DNA of 64,000 nucleotides from Stakelama sediminis (GCF_014199335.1 NZ_JACIJI010000004.1:217173-281172), one strand, 5' to 3'; positions 45,668 through 54,295 are shown, counted from the first letter of the stretch. Notes: a model not told the origin generated them from the letters alone. Translations and numbers: made by a program.

Positions 45668-47545
45668 TCAGGCTGCTTCCTGCCCGGCTTCCAGCGCCTC
45701 GGCGGCTTCCATCCATTCGGCTTCGGTCGCTTCCAGCTTTGCCTCGACATCGGCGCGGCGTTTCATCAGGTCGCTCATCGTCAGCTTTGCCAGTGACGGC
45801 TCCGCGCTGGCCGGATCGAACATCGCGCGGTCGAGCGCCGAACGTTCCTTTGTCAGCTTTTCGGTCTGTGTCTCCAGCACCTTTACCCGCTTCGACAGTT
45901 CACGGAAGCGTTCGCGCGCCTCGGCATTGGCCTTGCGCTGCTCCTTCTTGCTGATCTTGTTGGCCGCGTCGCCGTCCTTCGGCGCGCCGCTCGACAGGAT
46001 CAGCGCGATATAGTCGTCCAGGCTGCCGTCAAATTCGCGCGCCGTGCCGTCATCGACCAGCACCAGCCGGTCGGCGGTCATTTCCAGCATGTGCCGGTCG
46101 TGGCTGACCAGCAGAACCGCGCCCGAATAGGCATTCAGAGCCTGTACCAGCGCCTCACGCGCATCAACATCAAGATGGTTGGTCGGTTCGTCGAGGATGA
46201 GGAGGTGCGGTGCATCGCGGGTAATCAGCGCCAGCGCCAGTCGTGCGCGCTCGCCGCCCGACAGCTTTTCGACCTTCGTCGTCGCCTTGTCGCCCGAAAA
46301 GCCGAACCGGCCCAGTTGCGCGCGCACGGCGGCGGGTTTTGCGTCGCGCATCTGCCGCGTCATATGGTCGAGCGGCGTGTCGCGGCTGTCCAGTTCCTCG
46401 ACCTGATACTGGGTGAAATAGCCGACCCGCATCTTGCCCGACGCGTTCATATCGCCTTCCATCGGCGCAAGCTGTGCGGCGAGCAGGCGGGCAAGCGTGG
46501 TCTTGCCGTTACCGTTGCGGCCCAGCAGTGCAATCCGGTCGTCGGGATCGAGCCGCAGGTTGAGCCGTTTGAGCACCGGTGTTGCGCCATAACCGACCGC
46601 TGCCATGTCCAGCGTAATCAGCGGCGGGCGCAGTTCGTCGGGATCGGGAAAGCCGAACGACAGCGAAGGATCTTCCGCCATCGCTGCGATCGGCTGCATC
46701 CGTGCCAGCGCCTTGGCGCGCGACTGCGCCTGTTTGGCGGTCGAGGCACGGGCGGAATTGCGCGCGATATAGTCGGCGAGTTTCTTGCGCTGCGCCTCCT
46801 GATTGGCGCGCGCGGCCTCGATCTGCGCCACGCGTTCGGCGCGCTGCCGCTCGAAGGCGTCATAGCCGCCGGGATAGAGTGTCAGCTTGCCGCGTTCGAG
46901 ATGCAGGATGTGATCGACGACATTGTTGAGGAAGTCGCGCTCGTGGCTGACGACCAGAATCGTCGCCCGATAGCTTTTGAGGAAATCCTCCAGCCACATC
47001 ACCGCTTCGAGGTCGAGGTGGTTCGACGGTTCGTCGAGCAGCAGCACATCGGGTTGCGAAAAGAGCAGGGAGGCAAGCGCGACACGCATCCGCCAGCCGC
47101 CCGAATAGCTGTCGAGGCTGCGATGCTGCATTGCCTCGTCAAAGCCCAGTCCGACCAGAATCTTGGCCGCGCGCGCAGGTGCTGCATGGGCGTCGATGGT
47201 GTTCAGCCGTTCGTGCAGCTCGCCCAGCCGGTCGGGATCGACGCAATGTTCGGCTTCTTCCATCAGCGCCGCGCGCTCGGCATCGGCGGCGAGCACGGTT
47301 TCGAACGGCGTCGCGCTGCCCGCCGGTGCTTCCTGCGCGATATAGCCCAGCCGTGCGCCCTTCGGCATGTCGACCGAACCGGCATCCGCCTCCAGATGCC
47401 CGGCGATGACGCGCACCAGTGTCGATTTGCCCGCGCCGTTACGCCCGATCAGGCCGACCCGCGAACGCGGCGGCAATGCGGCGGTCGCACCGTCCAGGAT
47501 CGTGCGTCCGCCAAGGCGCACCTGAATGCCGTTGAGGTTGAGCAT
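45668..47545 (-). CDS. ABC-F family ATPase (Uup/YheS-like)
   Basis: The 625-residue soluble protein has two ATPase domains and no membrane part. The Walker A sequences are GRNGAGKSTLVRV and GRNGNGKTTLARL, and the signatures are DSYSGGWRMRVALASL and EKLSGGERARLALAL. The linker LADYIARNSARASTAKQAQS is the helical arm that reaches into the ribosome. The C-terminal 80 residues form a charged coiled coil. ABC-F proteins relieve stalled ribosomes; some give antibiotic resistance, but nothing here suggests that. Confidence 0.9.
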   Translation of the reverse strand: MLNLNGIQVRLGGRTILDGATAALPPRSRVGLIGRNGAGKSTLVRVIAGHLEADAGSVDMPKGARLGYIAQEAPAGSATPFETVLAADAERAALMEEAEHCVDPDRLGELHERLNTIDAHAAPARAAKILVGLGFDEAMQHRSLDSYSGGWRMRVALASLLFSQPDVLLLDEPSNHLDLEAVMWLEDFLKSYRATILVVSHERDFLNNVVDHILHLERGKLTLYPGGYDAFERQRAERVAQIEAARANQEAQRKKLADYIARNSARASTAKQAQSRAKALARMQPIAAMAEDPSLSFGFPDPDELRPPLITLDMAAVGYGATPVLKRLNLRLDPDDRIALLGRNGNGKTTLARLLAAQLAPMEGDMNASGKMRVGYFTQYQVEELDSRDTPLDHMTRQMRDAKPAAVRAQLGRFGFSGDKATTKVEKLSGGERARLALALITRDAPHLLILDEPTNHLDVDAREALVQALNAYSGAVLLVSHDRHMLEMTADRLVLVDDGTAREFDGSLDDYIALILSSGAPKDGDAANKISKKEQRKANAEARERFRELSKRVKVLETQTEKLTKERSALDRAMFDPASAEPSLAKLTMSDLMKRRADVEAKLEATEAEWMEAAEALEAGQEAA

Positions 47546-47624
47546 GGCGCGCGCCTAGCACCGGATGCGCGCGATCCCAAGTGGCGACTTGCAGATGCGC
47601 TGATGACCGGGCAGGGAAGTTGTC

Positions 47625-48371
47625 ATGGCAAAGATGCGCGCGGACCAGATGCTTGTCGATCGCGGACTGGTGGAAAGCCGGACGCGCGCGCAGGCGCTCA
47701 TCATGGCGGGGCTGGTGTTCGCGGGCGACCGCAAGGTGGAAAAGGCGGGGCAGCAACTGCCTGAGGACACCCTGCTCGATGTGCGCGGGCGCGATCATCC
47801 CTGGGTGTCGCGCGGCGGCATCAAGCTGGCGCACGCGCTGGAGGAATTCGGGATCGACCCGACCGGCAAGGTTGCCATCGATGTCGGCTCCTCGACCGGC
47901 GGCTTTACCGATGTGCTGCTGAGCAAGGGTGCGGCGCGGGTCTATGCGGTGGACAGCGGCACCAACCAGCTTGCGTGGAAGCTGCGGCAGGACGACCGCG
48001 TGATCGTGCATGAAAAGACGAGCGCGCGTATCCTGACGCCCGACCATATTCCCGAACCGGCCGACCTGATCGTGTGCGATGCCAGCTTTATCGGGCTGGC
48101 CAAGGTGCTGGAGGTGCCGCTGCGCTTTACCGCGCCCGGCGCGACGCTGGCCGCTCTTATCAAACCGCAGTTCGAGGCGGGGCGGGACGAAGTGGGGAAG
48201 GGCGGCGTCGTGCGCGACCCGGCCGTGCATGAACGCGTATGCGCAGAGGTGCGCGACTGGCTGACCGGAATCGGCTGGCAAGTGCGCGGAATCACACAAA
48301 GCCCGATCACCGGGCCGGAAGGAAATGTCGAATTCCTGATTTGCGCCGACCTTCCCGATACGCCCCGTTGA
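47625..48371 (+). CDS. tlyA: TlyA-family rRNA 2'-O-methyltransferase
   Basis: The 248-residue protein has an N-terminal S4 RNA-binding domain (RADQMLVDRGLVESRTRAQA). An FtsJ-like methyltransferase domain follows, with the SAM loop VAIDVGSSTGGFTDVLLSKG, the motif DLIVCDASFIGL and LIKPQFEAGRDEVGKGG. It methylates cytidines in 16S and 23S rRNA; in mycobacteria this makes ribosomes sensitive to capreomycin. It is divergent from the ABC-F gene. Confidence 0.88.
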   Translation: MAKMRADQMLVDRGLVESRTRAQALIMAGLVFAGDRKVEKAGQQLPEDTLLDVRGRDHPWVSRGGIKLAHALEEFGIDPTGKVAIDVGSSTGGFTDVLLSKGAARVYAVDSGTNQLAWKLRQDDRVIVHEKTSARILTPDHIPEPADLIVCDASFIGLAKVLEVPLRFTAPGATLAALIKPQFEAGRDEVGKGGVVRDPAVHERVCAEVRDWLTGIGWQVRGITQSPITGPEGNVEFLICADLPDTPR

Positions 48372-48432
48372 GGGACGCTCGTCCTGCCTTTGCCTCGTTT
48401 GGGCGCTTGCATCCTTGTTCAGCATCGGCAAC

Positions 48433-49026
48433 ATGCCCGTCCGCCATATCGGGCCGGAAAGGGAGCTGGGCTTGAGCGAGATCGCGTCGAAGGGGCAGTT
48501 GTGGGGGGCGTATTTCCGCTGGGCCGTGGTGACGGTGCCGCTGATCCTGTTGCTGGGATTCGCATCGGCAAGGCTTTTTCCCGGCGGCAGTGAAAATGCC
48601 TGGTACATGGCGCTTGCCAAACCGTCGGTTACGCCGCCCGGATGGGTGTTCGGCGCGGTCTGGACGGTGCTCTATATCCTGATGGGGCTGGCGCTCGCGA
48701 TGATCCTGAATGCGCGCGGGTCGCGCTGGCGCGGTCCGGCGATTCTGCTCTTCGGGTTGCAGTTCATCGCCAACCTCGCCTGGACGCCGGTATTTTTCGG
48801 CTATCACGCCGTTATCGCCGCGCTGATACTGATTGTGGTGGTGTTCGTGCTTGCTTTGCTCACGACCTTGTGGTTCGGGCGCATTCGCTCGGTCGCGGCG
48901 TGGCTGATGGTGCCCTATCTGGCGTGGATCGTCTTTGCCGGAATTCTGCTGTATCAGGTGCATGCGATGAACCCGGATGCGGCAACCCTTGTCCCGCATG
49001 CGGCGAGTACCCAAATCGCCTTGTGA
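48433..49026 (+). CDS. TspO/MBR family membrane protein
   Basis: The 197-residue protein has five membrane helices and the TspO pattern WYMALAKPSVTPPGWVFGAV followed by WTVLYILMGLALAM and FIANLAWTPVFFGYH. TspO binds porphyrins and cholesterol-like ligands and is tied to oxidative stress and photosynthetic regulation. A TTG at 48472 with AAAGGGAG upstream gives a shorter, more usual length (184 aa) and is a good alternative start. Confidence 0.82.
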   Translation: MPVRHIGPERELGLSEIASKGQLWGAYFRWAVVTVPLILLLGFASARLFPGGSENAWYMALAKPSVTPPGWVFGAVWTVLYILMGLALAMILNARGSRWRGPAILLFGLQFIANLAWTPVFFGYHAVIAALILIVVVFVLALLTTLWFGRIRSVAAWLMVPYLAWIVFAGILLYQVHAMNPDAATLVPHAASTQIAL

Positions 49027-49040
49027 ACGGAGATACGTAC

Positions 49041-49328
49041 ATGCAGTCCGAAAACCGCCTTTTCGACGATTTCGTCAAGATGATGAACGGGGCCGCCGGC
49101 ACCATCGCCGGCATGGCGCGTGAAGGCGAAAGCGCCGCGCGGGAGCGTGCGCGCGAGTGGATCGGCGGGATGGATTTCGTCAGCCGAGACGAATTTGAAG
49201 CCGTCAAGGCCATGGCCGCTGCCGCACGGGACGAGGCTGATGCGCTGAAGGCACGAATCGAAGCACTGGAAGCGGCAGCGAAACCGGCGGTCAAAGCCAA
49301 ATCGAAACCGGACACTGCCAAGTCCTGA
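49041..49328 (+). CDS. ubiK: UbiK-like accessory factor (BMFP domain)
   Basis: The 95-residue protein reads NRLFDDFVKMMNGAAGTIAG, then EFEAVKAMAAAARDEADALK with a coiled-coil tail ending in a Lys/Ala-rich stretch. This is the BMFP family; UbiK supports the ubiquinone biosynthesis complex in gamma-proteobacteria. It lies 14 bases after the TspO gene and is probably co-transcribed with it. Confidence 0.75.
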   Translation: MQSENRLFDDFVKMMNGAAGTIAGMAREGESAARERAREWIGGMDFVSRDEFEAVKAMAAAARDEADALKARIEALEAAAKPAVKAKSKPDTAKS

Positions 49329-49435
49329 CCGGCTTATCCACAGCTTTTTGGATTGAATCGGCGGGCTTTGCTTGTGCCGACCTTCCCGAATTGGCAGCAT
49401 CGCCCGGTATTTGATGGCGAAAGGGAAAGGACTTC

Positions 49436-49942
49436 ATGCTCGACGAAACGGCGTTTGACCGGGACGAGAGTGCCGCGCCCATCGATATGCTGGAAAGCTA
49501 TTTCGCGGCGCATGACTGGACCTATAGCCGCGAAGATGAAGAAATCGTCGCGAAGGTAAAGGGTAGCTGGGCCGAATATGAACTCCGCGCCATCTGGCGG
49601 GAGGAAGACAGCGTTCTGCAGTTTCTGGCTTTCCCCGATGTCCGCGTGGCGCAGGGGCAGCGCAGTGCGATTTACGAGACGCTGGGCCGGATCAACGAAC
49701 AATTGTGGATCGGCCATTTCGAGCTGTGGTCGTCGAGCGGCATCCTGCTGTTTCGCCATGCCGCGATGATGGGAGCGGGCGACAGTGCGGGCATGACGCT
49801 GGAGGAGGCGGAACTGCTGGTCGAATCGGCCATTGATGAATGCGAACGCTATTACCCGGTGTTCCAGTTCGTTTTGTGGGGCGGAAAAAGCCCGACCGAA
49901 GCGATTGAATCCGCATTAATCGACACGCAGGGAGAAGCATAA
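49436..49942 (+). CDS. YbjN-domain protein
   Basis: The 168-residue protein starts with DMLESYFAAHDWTYSREDEE and has the YbjN fold (two-layer sandwich): GHFELWSSSGILLFRHAAMM, then AELLVESAIDECERYYPVFQ and FVLWGGKSPTEAI. YbjN is a sensory-regulatory fold without a proven enzyme role. Its stop TAA shares its last base with the apparent ATT start of proC, so the two are coupled. Confidence 0.82.
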   Translation: MLDETAFDRDESAAPIDMLESYFAAHDWTYSREDEEIVAKVKGSWAEYELRAIWREEDSVLQFLAFPDVRVAQGQRSAIYETLGRINEQLWIGHFELWSSSGILLFRHAAMMGAGDSAGMTLEEAELLVESAIDECERYYPVFQFVLWGGKSPTEAIESALIDTQGEA

Positions 49943-50751
49943 TTTCTGATATCCCCGAAAAAATCTGGCTGATCGGCTGTGGCAACATGGCGGGCGCGAT
50001 GCTGCGCCAATGGGTCGCAAGCGGCGATGTGTCGCCCGATCAGGTGACGGTCATCGACCCCGGTACGCCAAAAATTCCTGAAGGTGTGCGTCATTTGCAG
50101 TCGCCGCCGGAGGACGGTCTGCCCGATGCGCTGATGCTGGGGGTGAAGCCACAGATGCTCGATGGTGTGGCGGAAAGCCTGGCGCCGCGCGTACAGGGCG
50201 TGCCGCTGCTGCTGTCCATCCTTGCCGGGGTTGAGGTTGCGGCGCTGGCGAAGCGGTTCGATGCGGGCGCGGTGGTACGCGTTATGCCCAACCTGCCGGT
50301 CGGTCTGGGCAAGGGCGTGGTGGCGCTGCATGGCGTTCCACCGGGCAGTGCGCAGGGCAAGGCCGCGAGTGCGCTGATGGACTCGCTGGGCCTGGTCGAA
50401 TGGATCGACAAGGAAGAATTGTTCGATTCCGTCACCGCGCTTTCGGGGTGCGGGCCGGGTTTCGTGTTCCGCTTTATCGACGCGCTGGCCGATGCGGGCG
50501 TTGCGGTCGGGCTGGAGCCGGATCAGGCGCTGCGGCTTGCCACCGCGACCGTCAACGGCTCCTCGGCGATGGCGGCGGATGCCGATGACAATCCGGGTGT
50601 GCTGGCCGACCGCGTCGCCAGTCCGGGCGGTTCGACACGCGAAGGCATGAACGTGCTCGACCGCGACGAAGCGCTGAAGAACCTGCTGATCGAGACGCTG
50701 ACCGCGGCGCGCGACCGTAACCACGAACTGGCCGCCGCCGCGCGCGGCTGA
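49942..50751 (+). CDS. proC: Pyrroline-5-carboxylate reductase with apparent ATT start
   Basis: The 269-residue enzyme reduces P5C to proline with NADPH, the last step of proline synthesis. The Rossmann motif is KIWLIGCGNMAGAML, and later motifs are VVRVMPNLPVGLGKGVVALH and TALSGCGPGFVFRFIDALAD, ending VASPGGSTREGMNVLD. The first ATG (49987) lies inside the glycine-rich loop and would remove the first strand of the fold. The frame is closed by TGA at 49906, and the best start is ATT 49942, 7 bases after GGAG. It overlaps the YbjN stop by one base. Confidence 0.88.
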   Translation: MSDIPEKIWLIGCGNMAGAMLRQWVASGDVSPDQVTVIDPGTPKIPEGVRHLQSPPEDGLPDALMLGVKPQMLDGVAESLAPRVQGVPLLLSILAGVEVAALAKRFDAGAVVRVMPNLPVGLGKGVVALHGVPPGSAQGKAASALMDSLGLVEWIDKEELFDSVTALSGCGPGFVFRFIDALADAGVAVGLEPDQALRLATATVNGSSAMAADADDNPGVLADRVASPGGSTREGMNVLDRDEALKNLLIETLTAARDRNHELAAAARG

Positions 50752-50762
50752 GGCGTCGCGTT

Positions 50763-50927
50763 CAGGACGGATCGCCACTCAGAAGACGATGTGACGGAGT
50801 CGTAGACGTTCGTAGAACAATATGGAGGATTTGCGTGACCCGGCGCGCAGCGTACTTTCGGTACGTGAGCACCGGAATCGCGGAAAGCCGCCATTTGCAG
50901 GCCATCAGGGCTGAATGGCGATCCGCC
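50763..50927. repeat. Intergenic inverted-repeat element between proC and marR
   Basis: Arms CGGATCGCCACTCAG (50768-50782) and CTGAATGGCGATCCG (50911-50925) pair with one mismatch across 128 bases. Inside lies a second dyad CGTAC/GTACG around TTTCG (about 50851-50865). The element fills the space between two convergent genes and has no coding frame. It looks like a mobile or repetitive intergenic element of the MITE/REP kind, or a complex terminator; no second copy is visible in this window. Confidence 0.5.
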
Positions 50928-51476
50928 CTAGCGTTGCCCGGTGGATCGGGCGTTGCTTGCATCGGTTTCGGGAAGCAGCGCGCGCTCGCTTTCCGGGATC
51001 AGGTCCTCTAGCACTGCCCAGAATCCGCCGACCGCTTCCTGCCCGGCGCTGGAATAGGCCGCCGACAGCTTACGGCGCAGCGCCTCGAACAACTGCGCCT
51101 CCAGCGCGCGACCGCTATCGGTCAGGCGCAGCAGCTTCTGCCGCCGGTCGCGTGTTCCCGCCCGCGTCTCCATAAGGTCGCGATCGGCAAGGTCGTTCAG
51201 AACGCGGCCCAGCGACTGTTTGGTAATCGCCAGCAGACGCAGCAGCTCGCCCACGGTCAGGTCGGGTTGGCGCGCGATGAAATAAAGCGCGCGGTGATGG
51301 GCGCGGCCCAGACCTTCCTCTGCCAGTCGTTCATCCAGCGTGCGGCCGAGATGGCTGTAGCCGAAAAACAGCAGTTCAATCCCGCGCCGGATTTCGGGTT
51401 CACGCAGGAACAGCGGAGAAGCGCCGCGCGACGGTTCGGAAGGAGTGGAAGCAGGCATGTTGACGGGTTTTGCCAT
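50928..51476 (-). CDS. MarR-family transcriptional regulator
   Basis: From ATG 51476 the protein has 182 residues; ATG 51458 is an alternative. The winged helix is LTVGELLRLLAITKQSLGRV followed by LNDLADRDLMETRAGTRDRR, with the D-x-R wing motif. The N-terminal helix FFGYSHLGRTLDERLAEEGL is typical of the family. It is divergent from ilvE with 73 bases between starts, so control of ilvE is likely. The ligand is unknown. Confidence 0.85.
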   Translation of the reverse strand: MAKPVNMPASTPSEPSRGASPLFLREPEIRRGIELLFFGYSHLGRTLDERLAEEGLGRAHHRALYFIARQPDLTVGELLRLLAITKQSLGRVLNDLADRDLMETRAGTRDRRQKLLRLTDSGRALEAQLFEALRRKLSAAYSSAGQEAVGGFWAVLEDLIPESERALLPETDASNARSTGQR

Positions 51477-51549
51477 CGGCTCTACCCCACGGCAACCATT
51501 GCCGCGCATTATGTTTCCGCACGGCAGTTTCGATGCGAAAAGGTACGAA

Positions 51550-52647
51550 ATGAGCAGTTCGGATACCCCGGTTTTCGATATTCAGCCCAACGCCGCCCCG
51601 GTTCCAGGAAGCGAGCGGGAGGCACGAATCGCCGATCCGGGGTTCGGCAAGGTGTTCACCGATCACATGGCGGTGATCCGCTATAGCGAGGACAGGGGCT
51701 GGCACGATGCGCGGATTCAGGCGCGCGCGCCGGTCGAGCTCGATCCGGCTGCCGCGGTGCTCCATTACGCGCAGGAAATTTTTGAAGGCATGAAGGCCTA
51801 TCGCCTGACCGACGGTGCCACCGCACTGTTCCGCCCGGATGCCAATGCCGCGCGCTTCAAACGTTCGGCGCAGCGCATGGCGATGCCCGAACTGCCCGAA
51901 GAGCTGTTCCTCGAATCGATTGCGAAGCTGGTCGAGATCGACAAGGACTGGATTCCGACGATGGAAGGCGGCTCGCTCTATCTGCGCCCCTTCATGTTCG
52001 CCAGCGAGACCTTTCTGGGCGTGCGCCCGGCCAGGGAATATCTCTACATGGTCATCGCCTCTTCAGTCGGTGCCTATTTCAAGGGCGGAACGCCCGCGAT
52101 CACCATCTGGGTGTCGGATGATTACAGCCGCGCCGCGCCCGGCGGCACGGGCGCTGCCAAGTGCGGCGGCAACTATGCGGCCAGTCTGGTCGCGCAGGCG
52201 GAGGCGATCCGTCAGGGATGCGATCAGGTCGTGTTCCTCGACGCTGCCGAACATCGCTGGGTGGAGGAACTGGGCGGCATGAACCTGTTCTTCGTGATGG
52301 ATGACGGCTCCATGGTGACGCCGCCGCTCAAGGGTACGATCCTGCCCGGCATCACTCGCGATTCGATCCTGAAACTAGCGCAGGACGAAGGGATTGCGGT
52401 GCGAGAGGAAGCCTATGCCATCGATCAGTGGCGCAGCGATGCCGAAAGCGGCCGCCTGCGCGAAACCTTCGCGTGCGGTACGGCCGCAGTAGTAACGGCA
52501 GTCGGTACCGTTAAATCGACCAACGGCGATTTCACCATCGGCGGGGGCGGGCCGGGGCAGATGACCCAGCGGATGCGCCAGCGGCTGGTCGCGATCCAGC
52601 GCGGCGAAGCGGAAGATCCGCATGGCTGGGTAAAGCGTCTCTTCTGA
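51550..52647 (+). CDS. ilvE: Branched-chain amino acid aminotransferase
   Basis: The 365-residue fold-type IV PLP enzyme transaminates Leu, Ile and Val with 2-oxoglutarate. It has YAQEIFEGMKAYR, the PLP lysine in GTGAAKCGGNYAASL (Lys204), VEELGGMNLFFVMDDGS and LPGITRDSILKLA. The length and motifs fit the mitochondrial-type BCAT rather than the 310-aa E. coli type. ATG 51550 begins the family-typical N-terminus; the longer frame would overlap marR. Confidence 0.93.
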   Translation: MSSSDTPVFDIQPNAAPVPGSEREARIADPGFGKVFTDHMAVIRYSEDRGWHDARIQARAPVELDPAAAVLHYAQEIFEGMKAYRLTDGATALFRPDANAARFKRSAQRMAMPELPEELFLESIAKLVEIDKDWIPTMEGGSLYLRPFMFASETFLGVRPAREYLYMVIASSVGAYFKGGTPAITIWVSDDYSRAAPGGTGAAKCGGNYAASLVAQAEAIRQGCDQVVFLDAAEHRWVEELGGMNLFFVMDDGSMVTPPLKGTILPGITRDSILKLAQDEGIAVREEAYAIDQWRSDAESGRLRETFACGTAAVVTAVGTVKSTNGDFTIGGGGPGQMTQRMRQRLVAIQRGEAEDPHGWVKRLF

Positions 52648-52715
52648 TCGGGTAATTTTCCTGCAAAGGGCCTTTTCATTTTCGCACAAGCGATGCTAAG
52701 GCCCGCAGCCCATGC

Positions 52716-52790
52716 TGGGGCGTCGCCAAGTGGTAAGGCAGCGGCTTTTGGTGCCGCCATGCGCAGGTTCGAATCCTGCCGCCCCAGCCA
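52716..52790 (+). tRNA. tRNA-Gln(TTG)
   Basis: The 75-base cloverleaf begins TGGGGCGTCGCCAAG and ends GCCCCA plus encoded CCA. The acceptor stem GGGGC/GCCCC and the anticodon stem GCGGC/GCCGC are perfect, the loop TTTTGGT reads TTG, and the T-arm has GGTTCGAATCC. All genes to its right are accessory in type, so it may have been the integration target of the element. No duplicate of its 3' end is visible here. Confidence 0.95.
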
Positions 52791-53035
52791 GACCTAACAG
52801 GTCTTCTAAGTAACTGATCGATAACAAAAATTTCTACGATTCAAAATCAGTGGCCCTATGCCTTGGCATTACGGCTTGGCCACCTCAATCAGGTATGATT
52901 CGGCGGCTGCGAAAACGCAATGGTGTCGCGTTAACCCGCCCCAGAAATTTCGCGAAATAAGCCGATACCGAAATCCCGGATCGGAATCGGTGCGAACTGC
53001 TTGGGAATGTTTCCGCTCGCCGCTATAATGATGGC
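52791..53035. other. Non-coding stretch after tRNA-Gln
   Basis: A short hairpin AGACCT/AGGTCT (52790-52804) directly follows the tRNA. A 12-bp palindrome ATTTCGCGAAAT lies at 52947-52958. The TTCGCGAAAT part recurs at 53478-53487 before the KfrA-like gene. The stretch is richer in A and T than the core chromosome. No gene is visible. Confidence 0.4.
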
Positions 53036-53346
53036 GTGAATGAAGACGCCGTCTCTAGCGCTCACGCTGATCCTGCCGCGGGCCCGGCGGATGAAGCGCG
53101 TGCGTGGATGGCGCTGCGCGAGATAGCGCTTTACCTGAAGCGGCTGCTGGCTTCGGAGTTCGAGCGGCTAACTCCTGGCCCGCGAACGGCGCAGCGACTT
53201 GCGTCGATCCTGATCAGCTTTTTGCTATTCTCGCTGATAGCGGCAGTACGGAACCGGCAACAATCGGCGCAGCGGTCTTGCGCGCGCCTCTTGATGCTAG
53301 TGCGCAGATATATCACTAATCCGCCTGAGGCTTGGGTAGCCCCGTA
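53036..53346 (+). CDS. Unrecognised small ORF, possibly frameshifted
   Basis: A GTG-started frame gives 103 residues: a helical part EARAWMALREIALYLKRLLA, a hydrophobic stretch ILISFLLFSLIAAV and a basic tail. From about 53200 the neighbouring frame also reads like protein (DPDQLFAILADSGSTEPATI and more, ending at 53319), so one base may have been lost or gained around there. I recognise no family. It is the first ORF after tRNA-Gln and lies upstream of the KfrA palindrome. Confidence 0.3.
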
Positions 53347-53420
53347 ACAATCGCATCGTTGGCCAGAATACGCGCGTCCGCTCATCAGCGGTTTGCGCGC
53401 CAGCTACAATGCGTGCGCGG

Positions 53421-53473
53421 ATGATCCCCCGAAAGCCGCGACACCCGCGATATCGCGGGTGTCGCAGGATCAT
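53421..53473. promoter_or_regulatory. 28-bp perfect palindrome with outer inverted repeat, probable operator
   Basis: Positions 53438-53465 form a perfect 28-bp palindrome centred on the AT of GCGATATCGC, with arms GCGACACCCGCGAT. A second pair of arms, ATGATCC (53421-53427) and GGATCAT (53467-53473), surrounds it. It ends 26 bases before the start of the KfrA-like gene. KfrA of plasmid RK2 represses its own promoter through a dyad, so this is the natural operator. Confidence 0.65.
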
Positions 53474-53499
53474 TCGGTTCGCGAAATGCGAGACTGATC

Positions 53500-54285
53500 A
53501 TGAAGGACAGCAGTGAATGGGTTCGCCAAGAGATGGTGGACAAAGCAGCAAATGAAGTCAGGGAAGATCGCGATTGCACCATCGGTGAGGTAAAGCCGAA
53601 TTGGGTCGCCAAGAAGCTTGGGGTGCATGCCGGCGGCGAGATCTATGACAAAGTTTATGACTGGCAACGTCGCGCGGAGGCCGAAGGCGCGGTCTTCGAA
53701 ATCGAGGTTCCCGCAGAGGTCTTAGCCGCGCGCCGCGCAGCCCTCGAGCGCTTTGTTGACGAAGACATCGCCGACTTCACTCGTGCAGTTAGGTTGGCAG
53801 GCGGGGTGATCGATCATGCCGCCGGGCTCCGCGTTGCCGACGCGGAACTCAGGGCCAACCGCGCGACATCCGCGCGTGCTGACCTGCTGACGTTATGCCG
53901 AGAAGTGGAAGCCGAGCGCGATACGGCGCGCGCGCAGGTTGCCGAGCTGAGCAAGGCGCTTGCGGCAGCAGAGCGTCGAGAGGAGCGACTGCTTGGTCGG
54001 CTGGAACAGCGCGAAATCGACGAAGCTAGCACGGGCGGCACGACCGACATCCCGGTTCTGCCCGCCGCGCACGAGATGAATGCGGCTCGTTGCAGGGGTG
54101 AGCCCGGAATCAGCAGGGGCAGTCCGACGGCCACGGCAGGTGCCATGGTGGGTAAGCCGCCAGTCGCCAAAGCCAATGGCTCGATAGACGAGCCGGCCAA
54201 ACCGGGGGGCGGTGGCAAAAGCGAACAAAACGAGATGCCGCTGGGCGAGCACCCTTCGGAGGCGGGCGGTGTCGATGGGATATGA
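53500..54285 (+). CDS. KfrA-like DNA-binding coiled-coil protein
   Basis: The 261-residue protein starts with a small DNA-binding domain (CTIGEVKPNWVAKKLGVHAG, then EIYDKVYDWQRR, residues ~25-58) as in the KfrA N-terminal family. A long alpha-helical region follows from about residue 70 to 180 (LLTLCREVEAERDTARAQVA, ELSKALAAAERREERLLGRL). The end is low-complexity, rich in Gly, Pro and Lys. KfrA proteins are plasmid-borne autorepressors that form filament-like coiled coils and help partition. A large palindrome precedes the gene and a terminator follows it. Confidence 0.65.
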   Translation: MKDSSEWVRQEMVDKAANEVREDRDCTIGEVKPNWVAKKLGVHAGGEIYDKVYDWQRRAEAEGAVFEIEVPAEVLAARRAALERFVDEDIADFTRAVRLAGGVIDHAAGLRVADAELRANRATSARADLLTLCREVEAERDTARAQVAELSKALAAAERREERLLGRLEQREIDEASTGGTTDIPVLPAAHEMNAARCRGEPGISRGSPTATAGAMVGKPPVAKANGSIDEPAKPGGGGKSEQNEMPLGEHPSEAGGVDGI

Positions 54286-54295
54286 TATGACTGTC

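Noticed and set aside
49334..49342. Perfect DnaA box TTATCCACA (another, inverted, at 60896-60904 in cas2)
   Set aside because: Single boxes far apart, one inside a gene and without AT-rich unwinding regions or replication genes nearby; not an origin.
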